Positions 8,115-16,396 of a stretch of DNA of 58,740 bases are shown in pieces. A program made the translations under genes and the position numbers. This DNA comes from HGM04593 sp045661225. GTDB lineage: Bacteria > Bacteroidota > Bacteroidia > Bacteroidales > Bacteroidaceae. The notes beneath the pieces are model-generated. The model saw nothing but the letters and a program-made list of their open reading frames with translations. It had not been told where the DNA came from and ran no database searches. Numbering within the stretch: the stretch's first letter is position 1; each line of letters starts with the position of its first letter. The DNA is taken from NCBI GenBank assembly GCA_045661225.1, contig JAZRFF010000033.1:1-58740 (forward strand). The letters run 5' to 3'.

Positions 8115-10085
8115 ATGAAACAAAAGATTCTTTTAATTTTAGCACTTGTGTGCTTCTCATTCTCGGCCGGAGCTACAGCCGCCGAAAAAAACAAGAAACC
8201 GTTTGTAATTCCCGAGATTCGTGAGTGGAAAGGCGCAACCGGTCAGTTCCAGATAACCCCGGAGACAAAAATCGTCTGTTCGCCCGAACTTATGGAAGTT
8301 GCCACACTTTTTGCAGCCGACTACAGCAAAATGTTCGACGCCGACCTTAATGTTGCTACCGGCAAAGCCTCTAAGGGCGATATAACCCTTACACTCAAGC
8401 AGAACAAAAAGCTTGGCGACGAGGGTTACACCATCAAGATAAGTAACAAAGTAGAAATTACAGCCACCACCACAAGAGGCGCAATATGGGCAACACGCAC
8501 CATTCTGCAGATAGCCGAGCAAAACGGTGGCAAATTGCCAAAAGGCAACATCGTCGACTACCCCGACTACGAAATGCGCAGTTTTATGCTCGACTGCGGC
8601 CGCAAGTACATACCCATAAGCTTCCTGCACGAATATGTCGATTTTATGGCGTACTACAAGATGAACACTTTCCACATTCACCTCAACGACAACGCCTTCA
8701 AGCAATACTTTGAGCACGACTGGGCAAAGACCCCGTCGGGATTCCGTCTGGAGAGCGACTTCTTCCCCGGCCTCACATCACGCGACGGCTACTACACAAA
8801 GAAAGAATTTATCGACCTGCAAAAACACGCCGAATCTATGGGTGTCGAAATTATCCCCGAATTTGACGTACCCGCACACTCGCTCGCATTTGTACACTAT
8901 CGTCCCGAGCTCGGCAGCAAAGATTACGGTCTCGACCACCTCGACCTTTTCAAGGAGGCAACATACAGTTTCGTCGACTCACTCTTTATGGAGTACCTCG
9001 GCGGTGACGAGCCCGTATTCCGCGGTCCTCGCTTCCACGTAGGAACCGACGAATACTCGAACCGCGACACAGCCGTTGTCGAGAAGTTCCGCTACTTCAC
9101 CGACCACTGCATACGCGAGGCCGAGAAATACGGCAAGCAGGCTTGTGTATGGGGCGCACTTACACACGCCAATGGCAAGACCCCTGTCAAGGTTGACAAC
9201 GTGCTTATGTACGCTTGGTACAACGGCTATGCAAACCCCAAAGATATGATGGCATTAGGATACGACCTTATCAGTATTTCCGACGGCTGGACCTACATTG
9301 TACCTGCAGCAGGATACTATTACGACTATCTAAACTGCCACAACCTATACCACAACTGGACACCTGCACAAATTGGTGACCAGAAATTCGATGAGAAACA
9401 CCCACAAATCAAGGGAGGTTCATTCGCCGTGTGGAACGACCACGCCGGTAACGGAATAAGCACAAAAGACATACACTACCGAGTATTCCCGGCAATGCAG
9501 ACAATGGCTGTAAAAATGTGGACAGGAGCCAAGCCCACTGTACCCTACGAAGATTTTGACAAAGCACGCCTTGCACTGAGCGACGCACCCGGCCTTAACA
9601 TTGCCGGCCGTTTCAGTGGCGAAAAAAGAACACTCATCGAACTGCCCGAACTTACAGCAGACACCAACGTTCGCAGCACAACCGGCATTCGCGAGATTGG
9701 CTACGAGTACAGCGTGTCGTTCGACATCGACTATACAGCCGAGAGTAAAGGCACCAAGCTGTTCAGTTCACGCGACGCAGAATTCTACCTCAGCGACCCA
9801 ATCAGCGGCAAGATAGGCTTCTCACGCGACGGTTACCTCAACACTTTCAATTACAGCTTCTACCCCGGCGAGCAAGCACACGTTACCATCAGCGGCAACC
9901 AGAACGAAACAATGCTCTACGTAAATGGTAAACTTGTCGAAAAGCTCAACAAGCAGACAATATACCACAACGAAGGCGGCAAGGACAAGATGTACTATGT
10001 ACGCACACTTGTGTTCCCGCTTGAGCAGACCGGACACTTCAGAAGCAATATCACAAACTTCAAGGTAGTAAATTTCAGCAAGTAA
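8115..10085 (+). CDS. Beta-N-acetylhexosaminidase (GH20), secreted
   Basis: Removes terminal beta-linked GlcNAc or GalNAc from glycans such as mucin, N-glycans or chitin oligomers. The 656-residue protein has a signal peptide (about 1-22), a GH20b-like N-terminal domain (about 30-150), a catalytic barrel (about 155-490) with the Asp-Glu pair in HVGTDEY (about 307-313; the usual form is HxGGDE), and a C-terminal domain (about 520-656) resembling a LamG/concanavalin fold (ISGNQNETMLYVNGKLVEKL). The Gly-to-Thr change before the Asp-Glu pair is a family variant. A strong terminator follows immediately. The upstream 163 nt show only a weak -7-like box, CAATTTTG. Confidence 0.9.
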   Translation: MKQKILLILALVCFSFSAGATAAEKNKKPFVIPEIREWKGATGQFQITPETKIVCSPELMEVATLFAADYSKMFDADLNVATGKASKGDITLTLKQNKKLGDEGYTIKISNKVEITATTTRGAIWATRTILQIAEQNGGKLPKGNIVDYPDYEMRSFMLDCGRKYIPISFLHEYVDFMAYYKMNTFHIHLNDNAFKQYFEHDWAKTPSGFRLESDFFPGLTSRDGYYTKKEFIDLQKHAESMGVEIIPEFDVPAHSLAFVHYRPELGSKDYGLDHLDLFKEATYSFVDSLFMEYLGGDEPVFRGPRFHVGTDEYSNRDTAVVEKFRYFTDHCIREAEKYGKQACVWGALTHANGKTPVKVDNVLMYAWYNGYANPKDMMALGYDLISISDGWTYIVPAAGYYYDYLNCHNLYHNWTPAQIGDQKFDEKHPQIKGGSFAVWNDHAGNGISTKDIHYRVFPAMQTMAVKMWTGAKPTVPYEDFDKARLALSDAPGLNIAGRFSGEKRTLIELPELTADTNVRSTTGIREIGYEYSVSFDIDYTAESKGTKLFSSRDAEFYLSDPISGKIGFSRDGYLNTFNYSFYPGEQAHVTISGNQNETMLYVNGKLVEKLNKQTIYHNEGGKDKMYYVRTLVFPLEQTGHFRSNITNFKVVNFSK

Positions 10086-10103
10086 AATACACTGAAAATA
10101 CAA

Positions 10104-10138
10104 CAGCGGCCGCAGAATTCTGCGGCCGCTGCTTTTTG
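10104..10138 (+). terminator. Terminator of the GH20 gene (28-nt perfect palindrome)
   Basis: An 11-bp arm CAGCGGCCGCA and its exact complement flank GAATTC, which is itself self-complementary, so the 28 nt 10104-10131 form one perfect palindrome. CTTTTTG follows. It lies 18 nt after the hexosaminidase stop. Confidence 0.85.
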
Positions 10139-10218
10139 CCATAATTAAACGAACAAAGTACAAGAAACGCTGTTAATCATACTGACACCGGGCAACCATT
10201 GCCACAAAACAACAGCGT

Positions 10219-11193
10219 ATGAAAACAATTACAATCACGTCTGTACTTCTGATGCTTCTGACAAGCAGTCAAGTACACTCACAAGAAAAAAAAGAACCAA
10301 GAGGTAAAGCAATAGTAGAAGTCTACACAAACTTCCACAGTGGGTTCGGAGCCGCAAGAAACGACAGAGGCTTTGAACTTGAGCGTAGCTACATTGGGTA
10401 TCAATACCATTGGGGACACAGTATAACAGTAAAAGGAGTCGTCGACATAGGAGTTTCGGACGTCGTAGACGGTTACCAGAACATCGCCTACATAAAAAAC
10501 GCCCTCATCAGCTGGAACGCAGGAGCATTCACACTAAACGGCGGGTTAATAACAAACACACAGTTCAACTACCAAGAGAATTTCTGGGGCTACCGCTACA
10601 TATACAAGTCCTTCCAGGATTATTACAAGTTCGGCAGCAGCGCCGATTTAGGAATATCAGCCACGTACAAATTCGCCAAATGGCTATCGTCCGATATTAT
10701 TATAGCCAACGGAGAAGGATATAAAAAAATACAAACAGGCAATGGACTCCTGTACGGCATCGGTGTAACAATCACCCCAGTCAAGGGATTATCTATGCGC
10801 TTTTATGCAAGCCTGAACGAAGCACCGGACAAAGGGAAAGAAATTGTAAACTATGCAATGTTCGCAGGATACAAACACCGCTATTTTTCAGTAGGAACCG
10901 AGTATAACATTATGCGCAACCACAACCACACCCGAGGTCACAATCTCTATGGATTCTCACTCTACGCATCGGGAGCCCCCACCCGTTGGTTCGAGATATA
11001 CGCACGCACCGACGGTCTTATGTCGAACGGCAGTTGGAACGAACTGAACGACGAGGTTGCAATATTGGCAGGAGTACAGTTCAAATTGGGAGAGTATGTT
11101 AAAATAGCCCCCAACTTCAGAATGAGCATACCAAAGTCAAAAGAGAAAGAGAGCCTCTATTACGCCTATATAAGCTGCTCTTTCGGGCTGTAA
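10219..11193 (+). CDS. Outer-membrane beta-barrel protein, paralogue of the pst-operon porin
   Basis: A 324-residue protein with a signal peptide (about 1-21, ending QVHSQ) and beta-barrel-like amphipathic strands. It is a close paralogue of the 326-residue protein at 15380-16360: both share GKAIV-V-NFH-GFG, GFEL-RSY-GY, AYIKNA, FWGYRYI-KSFQD-YKFG and YVKIAPNFRM. The product is probably an outer-membrane porin. Its paralogue is in the phosphate operon, so phosphate or phosphorylated solutes are candidates, but this copy has no Pho box upstream and sits beside a hexosaminidase. No good -7 box is visible; a small GGCAA/TTGCC hairpin lies at 10191-10203, just before the start. Confidence 0.7.
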   Translation: MKTITITSVLLMLLTSSQVHSQEKKEPRGKAIVEVYTNFHSGFGAARNDRGFELERSYIGYQYHWGHSITVKGVVDIGVSDVVDGYQNIAYIKNALISWNAGAFTLNGGLITNTQFNYQENFWGYRYIYKSFQDYYKFGSSADLGISATYKFAKWLSSDIIIANGEGYKKIQTGNGLLYGIGVTITPVKGLSMRFYASLNEAPDKGKEIVNYAMFAGYKHRYFSVGTEYNIMRNHNHTRGHNLYGFSLYASGAPTRWFEIYARTDGLMSNGSWNELNDEVAILAGVQFKLGEYVKIAPNFRMSIPKSKEKESLYYAYISCSFGL

Positions 11194-11247
11194 CAAGCGT
11201 CAACAGAAAAGCTGATTATGTTCAAATATACCACTGATAGATGCAAC

Positions 11248-11282
11248 AACGCCGGCGGCCTCATCAAGCGACCGCCGGCGTT
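11248..11282. terminator. Bidirectional terminator hairpin between the porin and histidine kinase genes
   Basis: Arms AACGCCGGCGG (11248-11258) and CCGCCGGCGTT (11272-11282) pair over 11 bp with a 13-nt loop. It lies between two convergent genes. T-runs are weak on both sides. Confidence 0.7.
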
Positions 11283-11295
11283 ATATTAGAACCTA

Positions 11296-12597
11296 CTATA
11301 CATTATGTTTACTGAGGGTAAAATCAAACCTTAATCCACCATTCGGGCGGTTGGCAATAGTTATTGTGCCACCGTGGAATTGAACTGCGTGCTTTACTAT
11401 GGCGAGCCCGAGACCCGTGCCGCCTTTTTGGCGGGAACGCCCCTTGTCCACACGATAGAATCGTTCAAAGAGGCGTGACATATGTTTCTGTTCAACACCC
11501 TTGCCATCGTCCTCAAAGCGGATACGACACATCTTGTTGTTATTTTCGAGCAGCAATATATAGATGTTTCGCCCCTCCGAATAGGCAATGGCATTCTCGG
11601 TTAGGTTGCGGAATATTGAGCCAATCAACGAAGGGTTGCCATCAACGACAACTTCGTCGCTAAAATCAGTATGCAGCATCAAGCGTTCATCTTCGGGCAA
11701 CATCTCCAGTTCCTTAGCCACCTCATCAATTATATCGTTAACAACAACTCTCTCCTTGCCAATCAAAGCACTGCCATCTTCAATTCGAGTGATTAGCGAC
11801 ACATCGTTAAGCAGTCGGCGAAGGCGGTCGTTGTGGGCATAGCATCTCTCGATAAGCTCCTGACGTTTCTCTTCGCAAAGATTGATGCCCGAAAGCAATG
11901 TCTCAAGGCATACCTGAATAGATGCTACGGGAGTTTTCAGTTCGTGGTTAATATTATTTGTCAATTGTCGTTTGAGACGATTTTTCTCTTGCTCAGACTC
12001 GTAACGATTAACTCGCTCTATATCCTTTCCAAGTTTGCGAGTGGTAAAATATGCCACCACGCTCATTGCAAGCGTGATTGAAACCATCACAACAAGGAAT
12101 GACCAATCTGTTTCAAGCAGGTCTTGCAGGGTACTTGAATATGGTATAGCTGTACGGACAACTACTCGCTCACCTCGTGTTGCAGAGTAAAAGTAATCCC
12201 GTCCATCACTCGTAGATTGTCTGCTGATATTATGCCCCGAGCCTCTGACCAAAGCATCAGCCACTTCCGGACGACCCCGGTGATTATCGAGTGAGTCAAG
12301 CGGTATGGCATTGTCGTAGATAACAGCACCCGTAAGAGTGATAATAGATATTCGCAACTCATCAAAAGGCTTGTCGTGTGCAGCAATATAATCTTCATAC
12401 ACCTCTCCATCTTCAATCGTTGTGAGCAGATGGCGATTATACTGCTGCAACTGAGCATTCAAGAACTCCGATTTATACTCTTTCTCTCTTATATATTGGT
12501 ATCCAATAAAGCATAGCACCATTGCCCACGAGAAGGCAATGAGTTGCAAAAACAATCGTTTGTGATATGATTTTTTAGTCTCGGAAGCCATAGCCAA
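11296..12597 (-). CDS. Sensor histidine kinase, probable phosphate sensor (PhoR-like)
   Basis: A 433-residue membrane kinase that should phosphorylate the response regulator encoded just upstream. It has a transmembrane helix (about 15-35), a periplasmic domain of about 130 residues, a second helix (about 165-186), a dimerisation domain with phospho-accepting H218 in NINHELKTP, and an ATPase domain with NLTENAIAYS (N box), DDGKGV (G1), FERFYRVDKGRS (F box) and GGTGLGLAI (G2). It overlaps the regulator gene by 23 nt, so translation is likely coupled. The Na/Pi cotransporter and pst operon are divergent from it, so a PhoR role is inferred from context. An alternative ATG at 12591 is possible. 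Confidence 0.88.
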   Translation of the reverse strand: MAMASETKKSYHKRLFLQLIAFSWAMVLCFIGYQYIREKEYKSEFLNAQLQQYNRHLLTTIEDGEVYEDYIAAHDKPFDELRISIITLTGAVIYDNAIPLDSLDNHRGRPEVADALVRGSGHNISRQSTSDGRDYFYSATRGERVVVRTAIPYSSTLQDLLETDWSFLVVMVSITLAMSVVAYFTTRKLGKDIERVNRYESEQEKNRLKRQLTNNINHELKTPVASIQVCLETLLSGINLCEEKRQELIERCYAHNDRLRRLLNDVSLITRIEDGSALIGKERVVVNDIIDEVAKELEMLPEDERLMLHTDFSDEVVVDGNPSLIGSIFRNLTENAIAYSEGRNIYILLLENNNKMCRIRFEDDGKGVEQKHMSRLFERFYRVDKGRSRQKGGTGLGLAIVKHAVQFHGGTITIANRPNGGLRFDFTLSKHNV

Positions 12598-13273
12598 AGC
12601 CTGAACGGGTTACAATATAGGAGCCGTATGCTCCAATCTTCGAGCGTACTCGGGTAATATTGACATCAATAGTGCGGTCAAGAACCACAACTTCGTCACT
12701 CCACACACTGTTTAAGATTTGCTCACGTGAGCAAATCTTTCCTCGATGTTGAATCAAGTAGGCAAGCAATTCAAACTCTTTTCGCGCGAGCTTCACCTCC
12801 TCGCCATCGACCGTGCAACGCTTAAACTCCAAATCAAGGCATAATCCATCAACCACTAAACGGTTCGGTTTTTCAGACGAAACATTGTTTCCTTTATGTG
12901 ATGCCGTTCGACGCAAAACACTCTTAACTCGTGCAATGACATTACGCACGGTGTAGGGCTTCATAATATAATCATCGGCACCAAGGTTTAGCCCCATAAC
13001 CATATCGTCCTCCGTATCACGTGCCGTGCAGAATATAATGGGAATATCGGCTGTCGCGAGATTGGCTTTAAGCATCTTAGCCATCTTTATACCACTAATC
13101 TCACCCATCATAATATCGAGCAGTATGAGCGAATACTCCGTTAAATTATAACCAAGTGCCTGCTCGGCACTAAATGCCGTATCGACATCGTACCCTTCGT
13201 TCTCGAGATTGAGTTTCAGAACCTCACACAGGGTCTCCTCGTCATCTACAATCAATATACGATTTGTTACCAT
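12575..13273 (-). CDS. OmpR-family response regulator, probable PhoB
   Basis: A 232-residue DNA-binding regulator: receiver domain with acidic pair D10/D11, phospho-acceptor D53 (LILLDIMM), T83 and K105, then a C-terminal winged helix (about 135-232) with the pattern CSREQILNSVWSDEVVVLDRTIDVNITRVRSKIG. It is divergent from the Na/Pi cotransporter gene, whose promoter carries a Pho-box-like 11-bp direct repeat. Such repeats are bound by PhoB in proteobacteria, so this protein is the natural candidate to bind them. The assignment is context-based; OmpR-family regulators cannot be told apart by motifs alone. Confidence 0.88.
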   Translation of the reverse strand: MVTNRILIVDDEETLCEVLKLNLENEGYDVDTAFSAEQALGYNLTEYSLILLDIMMGEISGIKMAKMLKANLATADIPIIFCTARDTEDDMVMGLNLGADDYIMKPYTVRNVIARVKSVLRRTASHKGNNVSSEKPNRLVVDGLCLDLEFKRCTVDGEEVKLARKEFELLAYLIQHRGKICSREQILNSVWSDEVVVLDRTIDVNITRVRSKIGAYGSYIVTRSGFGYGFRD

Positions 13274-13296
13274 ATACCTACCACATAATTACTCCA

Positions 13297-13304
13297 CAAA
13301 AGTA
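13297..13304 (-). promoter_or_regulatory. -7 box TACTTTTG of the response regulator/kinase unit
   Basis: Minus-strand TACTTTTG matches TAnnTTTG and lies 24 nt upstream of the regulator start. Upstream of it only one half-site-like TGAAACGT is visible, so a full Pho box is not claimed here. Confidence 0.6.
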
Positions 13305-13396
13305 CAACGTTTCAGCGAATGGCGGAACAGCAGAAACAAGATTTAATAAAAATGTAATATTTTGTTCACTCTCAGCATTTCACGAAAGCCTAATTA

Positions 13397-13434
13397 TTTT
13401 GAAACATTTATGAAACAATTTCGCAATTACTTTG
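13397..13434 (+). promoter_or_regulatory. Pho box and -7 box of the Na/Pi cotransporter gene
   Basis: Two adjacent 11-mers, TTTTGAAACAT (13397-13407) and TTATGAAACAA (13408-13418), form a direct repeat. Eight nt later comes TTACTTTG (13427-13434), a near-consensus -7 box. The repeat occupies the -33 region, as expected for an activator-dependent promoter. The same arrangement recurs upstream of the porin-pst operon. Confidence 0.7.
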
Positions 13435-13458
13435 CAATCGAAAATTTATACAGATTCT

Positions 13459-15195
13459 ATGGGAATATTACAAATCTTTACATTATTAGGAGCATTGGGT
13501 ATGTTCCTTTACGGAATGAACCTGATGAGTTCGGGCCTGCAAAAGGCTGCAGGCGAGAAACTAAGAGGATTCTTGTCGGCTATGACATCAAACCCCTTTA
13601 AGAGCGTGATGACAGGATTGGGTATAACAACCATTATCCAATCCTCATCGGCTACCACCGTAATGGTAGTCAGTTTTGTCAATGCAGGTCTTTTGACCCT
13701 TGCCCAGGCCATAGGGGTGATTATGGGTGCCAACATCGGTACAACCGTGACGGCTTGGATGGTATCGTGGTTGGGCTTCAAGGCCGACATCTCAGTCTTG
13801 GCTGTGCCATTGATGCTGCTGGGCTTTCTATTTTCTAACTCTAAAAAAGACCAGCGCAAGAATATCGGTGAGCTAATCGTTGGCTTCAGCCTCTTGTTTC
13901 TTGGTCTTTCGTTTATGAAAGATTCGGTACCCGATTTGCGAGAAACGCCTCAGGTGCTGGAGTTTGTCAGCACGTGGTCTTCACACGGGTTTGGTTCAGT
14001 GCTTCTGTTCCTCGCCTTCGGTACTATATTGACCCTTGTGCTGCAATCCTCATCGGCAACAATGGCCATTACGCTCATTATGCTCAGTATGGGCTGGATA
14101 CCGTTCCAAATGGCGTGTGCTATGGTGCTGGGTGAGAATATCGGTACTACTATCACAGCAAACATCGCAGCATCGATAGGAAACACACAGGCAAAGCGTG
14201 CGGCAATGTCGCATACCATATTTAACGTGTTTGGTGTCATTTGGGCATTGATACTCTTCAAGCCATTCTTGCAGGTGGTTGGTTTTATTATCGAAGTCGT
14301 GTTTGGGCTGCCCAACCCAGCTACGGAAGGATTTATAGTAACAGATTCAAATACAGCGGAGGGGGCAGCAGCGCTATATGGTCTTTCAATGCTACATACG
14401 CTATTTAATTTGACCAATACGCTATTGCTCGTTTGGTTTACCAAGCAGATAGCCAAAGTAGTGAGCTGGATTATATCCGCTCCGAAAAATCAAGAGAAGG
14501 AGGTCTTTCGCTTGCAATACATTTCAGCAGGACCGCTGGCTACTCCCGAGTTGTCGGTCGAGCAAGCTTTTAACGAGATTATCCATTTCGCGCAAATCTC
14601 AAAAAATGGTGCTCTCTACGCACAAAATGCAATCAACGAGGCCGACACCAACAAATTTGAGGAGTTGAGAAAGAAACTTGTGAAGTATGAAGAAATCTCC
14701 GACCGCATCGAGTACGAGATAGCGACATTCCTCAATAGCGTGTCAGCCGAAGAGATTAGCGAGAGTACTTCCATCAAGATAAAGGCAATGTATAAGATTA
14801 TTGGCGAATTAGAGTCGTTGGGCGACTCGTGCGAGGCTATCAGCCGCATCTTGTCAAGAAAGAATATACACAACAAGCATTTTAATGAAGAGGCAATAAA
14901 GAATCTCAACCTAATGGCCGATGCCGTAAGTATGGCGTACGATGTTATGATTGAGAATCTGACGGCGGCCCATAAGGGTGAACTCGTCGATATTGCGAAC
15001 GCTTACAATGCCGAGAATCAGCTCAATACTCTGCGGAATAATCTCCGCGACGCGGTTATAGAGGAGATTGAGAACGATGGTAGAAACTATCAGACAAGCG
15101 TTTACTATATGGATATTGTCAACGAATACGAGCATATGGGCGACTTTATGATAAATGTGTCACAAGACCTCGAACGTGCATTTATCCGCAAATAA
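13459..15195 (+). CDS. Na+/phosphate cotransporter with C-terminal PhoU-like domain (NptA/YjbB type)
   Basis: A 578-residue inner-membrane phosphate transporter. Two inverted repeats carry the Na/Pi signature: TTIIQSSSATTVMVVSFVNAGLL in the first and TLVLQSSSATMAITLIMLSMG in the second (each shown only in part here as the QSSSAT core). About eight to nine helices precede a cytoplasmic helical tail (about 355-578) resembling PhoU. I start at the ATG at 13459; the TTG at 13432 lies inside the -7 box. No separate phoU is visible after pstB, so this tail may be the local PhoU function. It is followed by a strong terminator and controlled by a Pho box. Confidence 0.9.
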   Translation: MGILQIFTLLGALGMFLYGMNLMSSGLQKAAGEKLRGFLSAMTSNPFKSVMTGLGITTIIQSSSATTVMVVSFVNAGLLTLAQAIGVIMGANIGTTVTAWMVSWLGFKADISVLAVPLMLLGFLFSNSKKDQRKNIGELIVGFSLLFLGLSFMKDSVPDLRETPQVLEFVSTWSSHGFGSVLLFLAFGTILTLVLQSSSATMAITLIMLSMGWIPFQMACAMVLGENIGTTITANIAASIGNTQAKRAAMSHTIFNVFGVIWALILFKPFLQVVGFIIEVVFGLPNPATEGFIVTDSNTAEGAAALYGLSMLHTLFNLTNTLLLVWFTKQIAKVVSWIISAPKNQEKEVFRLQYISAGPLATPELSVEQAFNEIIHFAQISKNGALYAQNAINEADTNKFEELRKKLVKYEEISDRIEYEIATFLNSVSAEEISESTSIKIKAMYKIIGELESLGDSCEAISRILSRKNIHNKHFNEEAIKNLNLMADAVSMAYDVMIENLTAAHKGELVDIANAYNAENQLNTLRNNLRDAVIEEIENDGRNYQTSVYYMDIVNEYEHMGDFMINVSQDLERAFIRK

Positions 15196-15219
15196 CCTGT
15201 TTAATATAAATATAATAAG

Positions 15220-15263
15220 GATTGTGTTACTCTTTTTGTGTAGAGGGTAACACAATCTTTTTT
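15220..15263 (+). terminator. Terminator of the Na/Pi cotransporter gene
   Basis: GATTGTGTTAC (15220-15230) pairs with GTAACACAATC (15247-15257); the loop contains a further CTCT/AGAG match. A run of six T follows at 15258-15263. Confidence 0.9.
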
Positions 15264-15292
15264 ACACCTATCATTTAACGAATCTCTAATTC

Positions 15293-15330
15293 TTTTGAAA
15301 TGTTTATGAAATGTATTGCCGATACTTTTG
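15293..15330 (+). promoter_or_regulatory. Pho box and -7 box of the porin-pstSCAB operon
   Basis: The 11-mers TTTTGAAATGT (15293-15303) and TTATGAAATGT (15304-15314) differ at one base. Eight nt later lies TACTTTTG (15323-15330), a perfect TAnnTTTG. Order, repeat length and spacing are identical to the site before the Na/Pi cotransporter. Confidence 0.75.
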
Positions 15331-15379
15331 CAGTGTGAGAAACAAGAAACAAACATTAACTTAAAAACATTATTTAACT

Positions 15380-16360
15380 ATGAAGAAAATGGTAATCTTG
15401 GCAGGTCTTTTAGCCTGCACTGGTATCAACACACAGGCACAAGATACCGCAACCACAGAACCTAAGGGAAAGGCAATTGTTCAGGTCTTTGGAAACTTCC
15501 ACGCAGGATTTGGCGAGCTTAACAACGATATGGGGTTTGAGCTTGACCGCAGCTATTTGGGTTACGAGTACAAGCTCGATGATGCTTTAACAGTCAAGGG
15601 TGTAATGGATATTGGAAAATCGAAGAACGTAGATGACTATCACCGCATCGCCTACATAAAGAACGCTATGGTATCGTGGAAAAGGGGCAACCTGACGCTT
15701 AATGGTGGTCTTATATCGACCACTCAGTTCAATTTTCAAGAAAAGTTCTGGGGATACCGTTACATTATGAAGTCGTTTCAGGACCAATACAAATTTGGCA
15801 ATAGCGCCGATTTAGGTATCTCCGTGGCTTACAAATTTGCCGATTGGGTATCGGCAGATGCAATTATCGTTAATGGCGATGGTTACAAAAAGATTCAGGT
15901 AAACGATGGTCTTAATTACGGCCTTGGCGTTACACTTACACCCGTTAAAGGCTTCCATATTCGCCTATATGGCGGCTTGAATGAAAGCGGTATAGATGGA
16001 AAGGCAAGCACTGTGAATATGGCCGCTTTTGCCGGTTACAAGCACAAGCAGTTTACCATTGGTGCAGAGTACAACCATATGATAAATGCATCTTACACTG
16101 AAGGCAACGAGCAATTCGGTTACTCGGTATTTGGTTCGGTTAAGGTTGCAAAAAATTCAGAGCTCTACGCTCGTTTCGATGACCTATACTCAAACGATGA
16201 TTGGAACATTGCCAAAGACGAGCGTGCTGCAATACTCGGTGCTCAGTTCAAGTTGGGTAAGTATGTAAAGATTGCACCTAACTTCCGAATGAATATGCCA
16301 AAGGCTGATGGTGTAAAAAACACATATTCGGCATACATAAACTGCTACTTCGGATTATAA
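15380..16360 (+). CDS. Outer-membrane porin of the phosphate operon
   Basis: A 326-residue protein with a signal peptide (about 1-20, ending NTQAQ) and beta-barrel features. It is the first gene of the porin-pstSCAB unit, 36 nt before pstS, behind a Pho box. The likely role is to bring phosphate across the outer membrane under starvation, comparable to PhoE or OprP, though the sequence does not obviously belong to those families. It is paralogous to the protein at 10219-11193. Barrel assignment rests on signal peptide, alternating strands and context; phosphate specificity is inferred. Confidence 0.75.
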   Translation: MKKMVILAGLLACTGINTQAQDTATTEPKGKAIVQVFGNFHAGFGELNNDMGFELDRSYLGYEYKLDDALTVKGVMDIGKSKNVDDYHRIAYIKNAMVSWKRGNLTLNGGLISTTQFNFQEKFWGYRYIMKSFQDQYKFGNSADLGISVAYKFADWVSADAIIVNGDGYKKIQVNDGLNYGLGVTLTPVKGFHIRLYGGLNESGIDGKASTVNMAAFAGYKHKQFTIGAEYNHMINASYTEGNEQFGYSVFGSVKVAKNSELYARFDDLYSNDDWNIAKDERAAILGAQFKLGKYVKIAPNFRMNMPKADGVKNTYSAYINCYFGL

Positions 16361-16396
16361 CAACAACAAGTTTAATTCATTAAAACACAAGAATAT

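Noticed and set aside
10104..10131. Palindrome with two NotI-type GCGGCCGC sites and an EcoRI-type GAATTC centre, resembling a cloning linker.
   Set aside because: It lies right after the hexosaminidase stop, is followed by a T-run and matches the style of the other palindromic terminators, so it is best read as a native terminator.
13305..13340. A Pho box upstream of the response regulator gene.
   Set aside because: Only one TGAAACGT half-site is visible; no 11-bp direct repeat at the required spacing.
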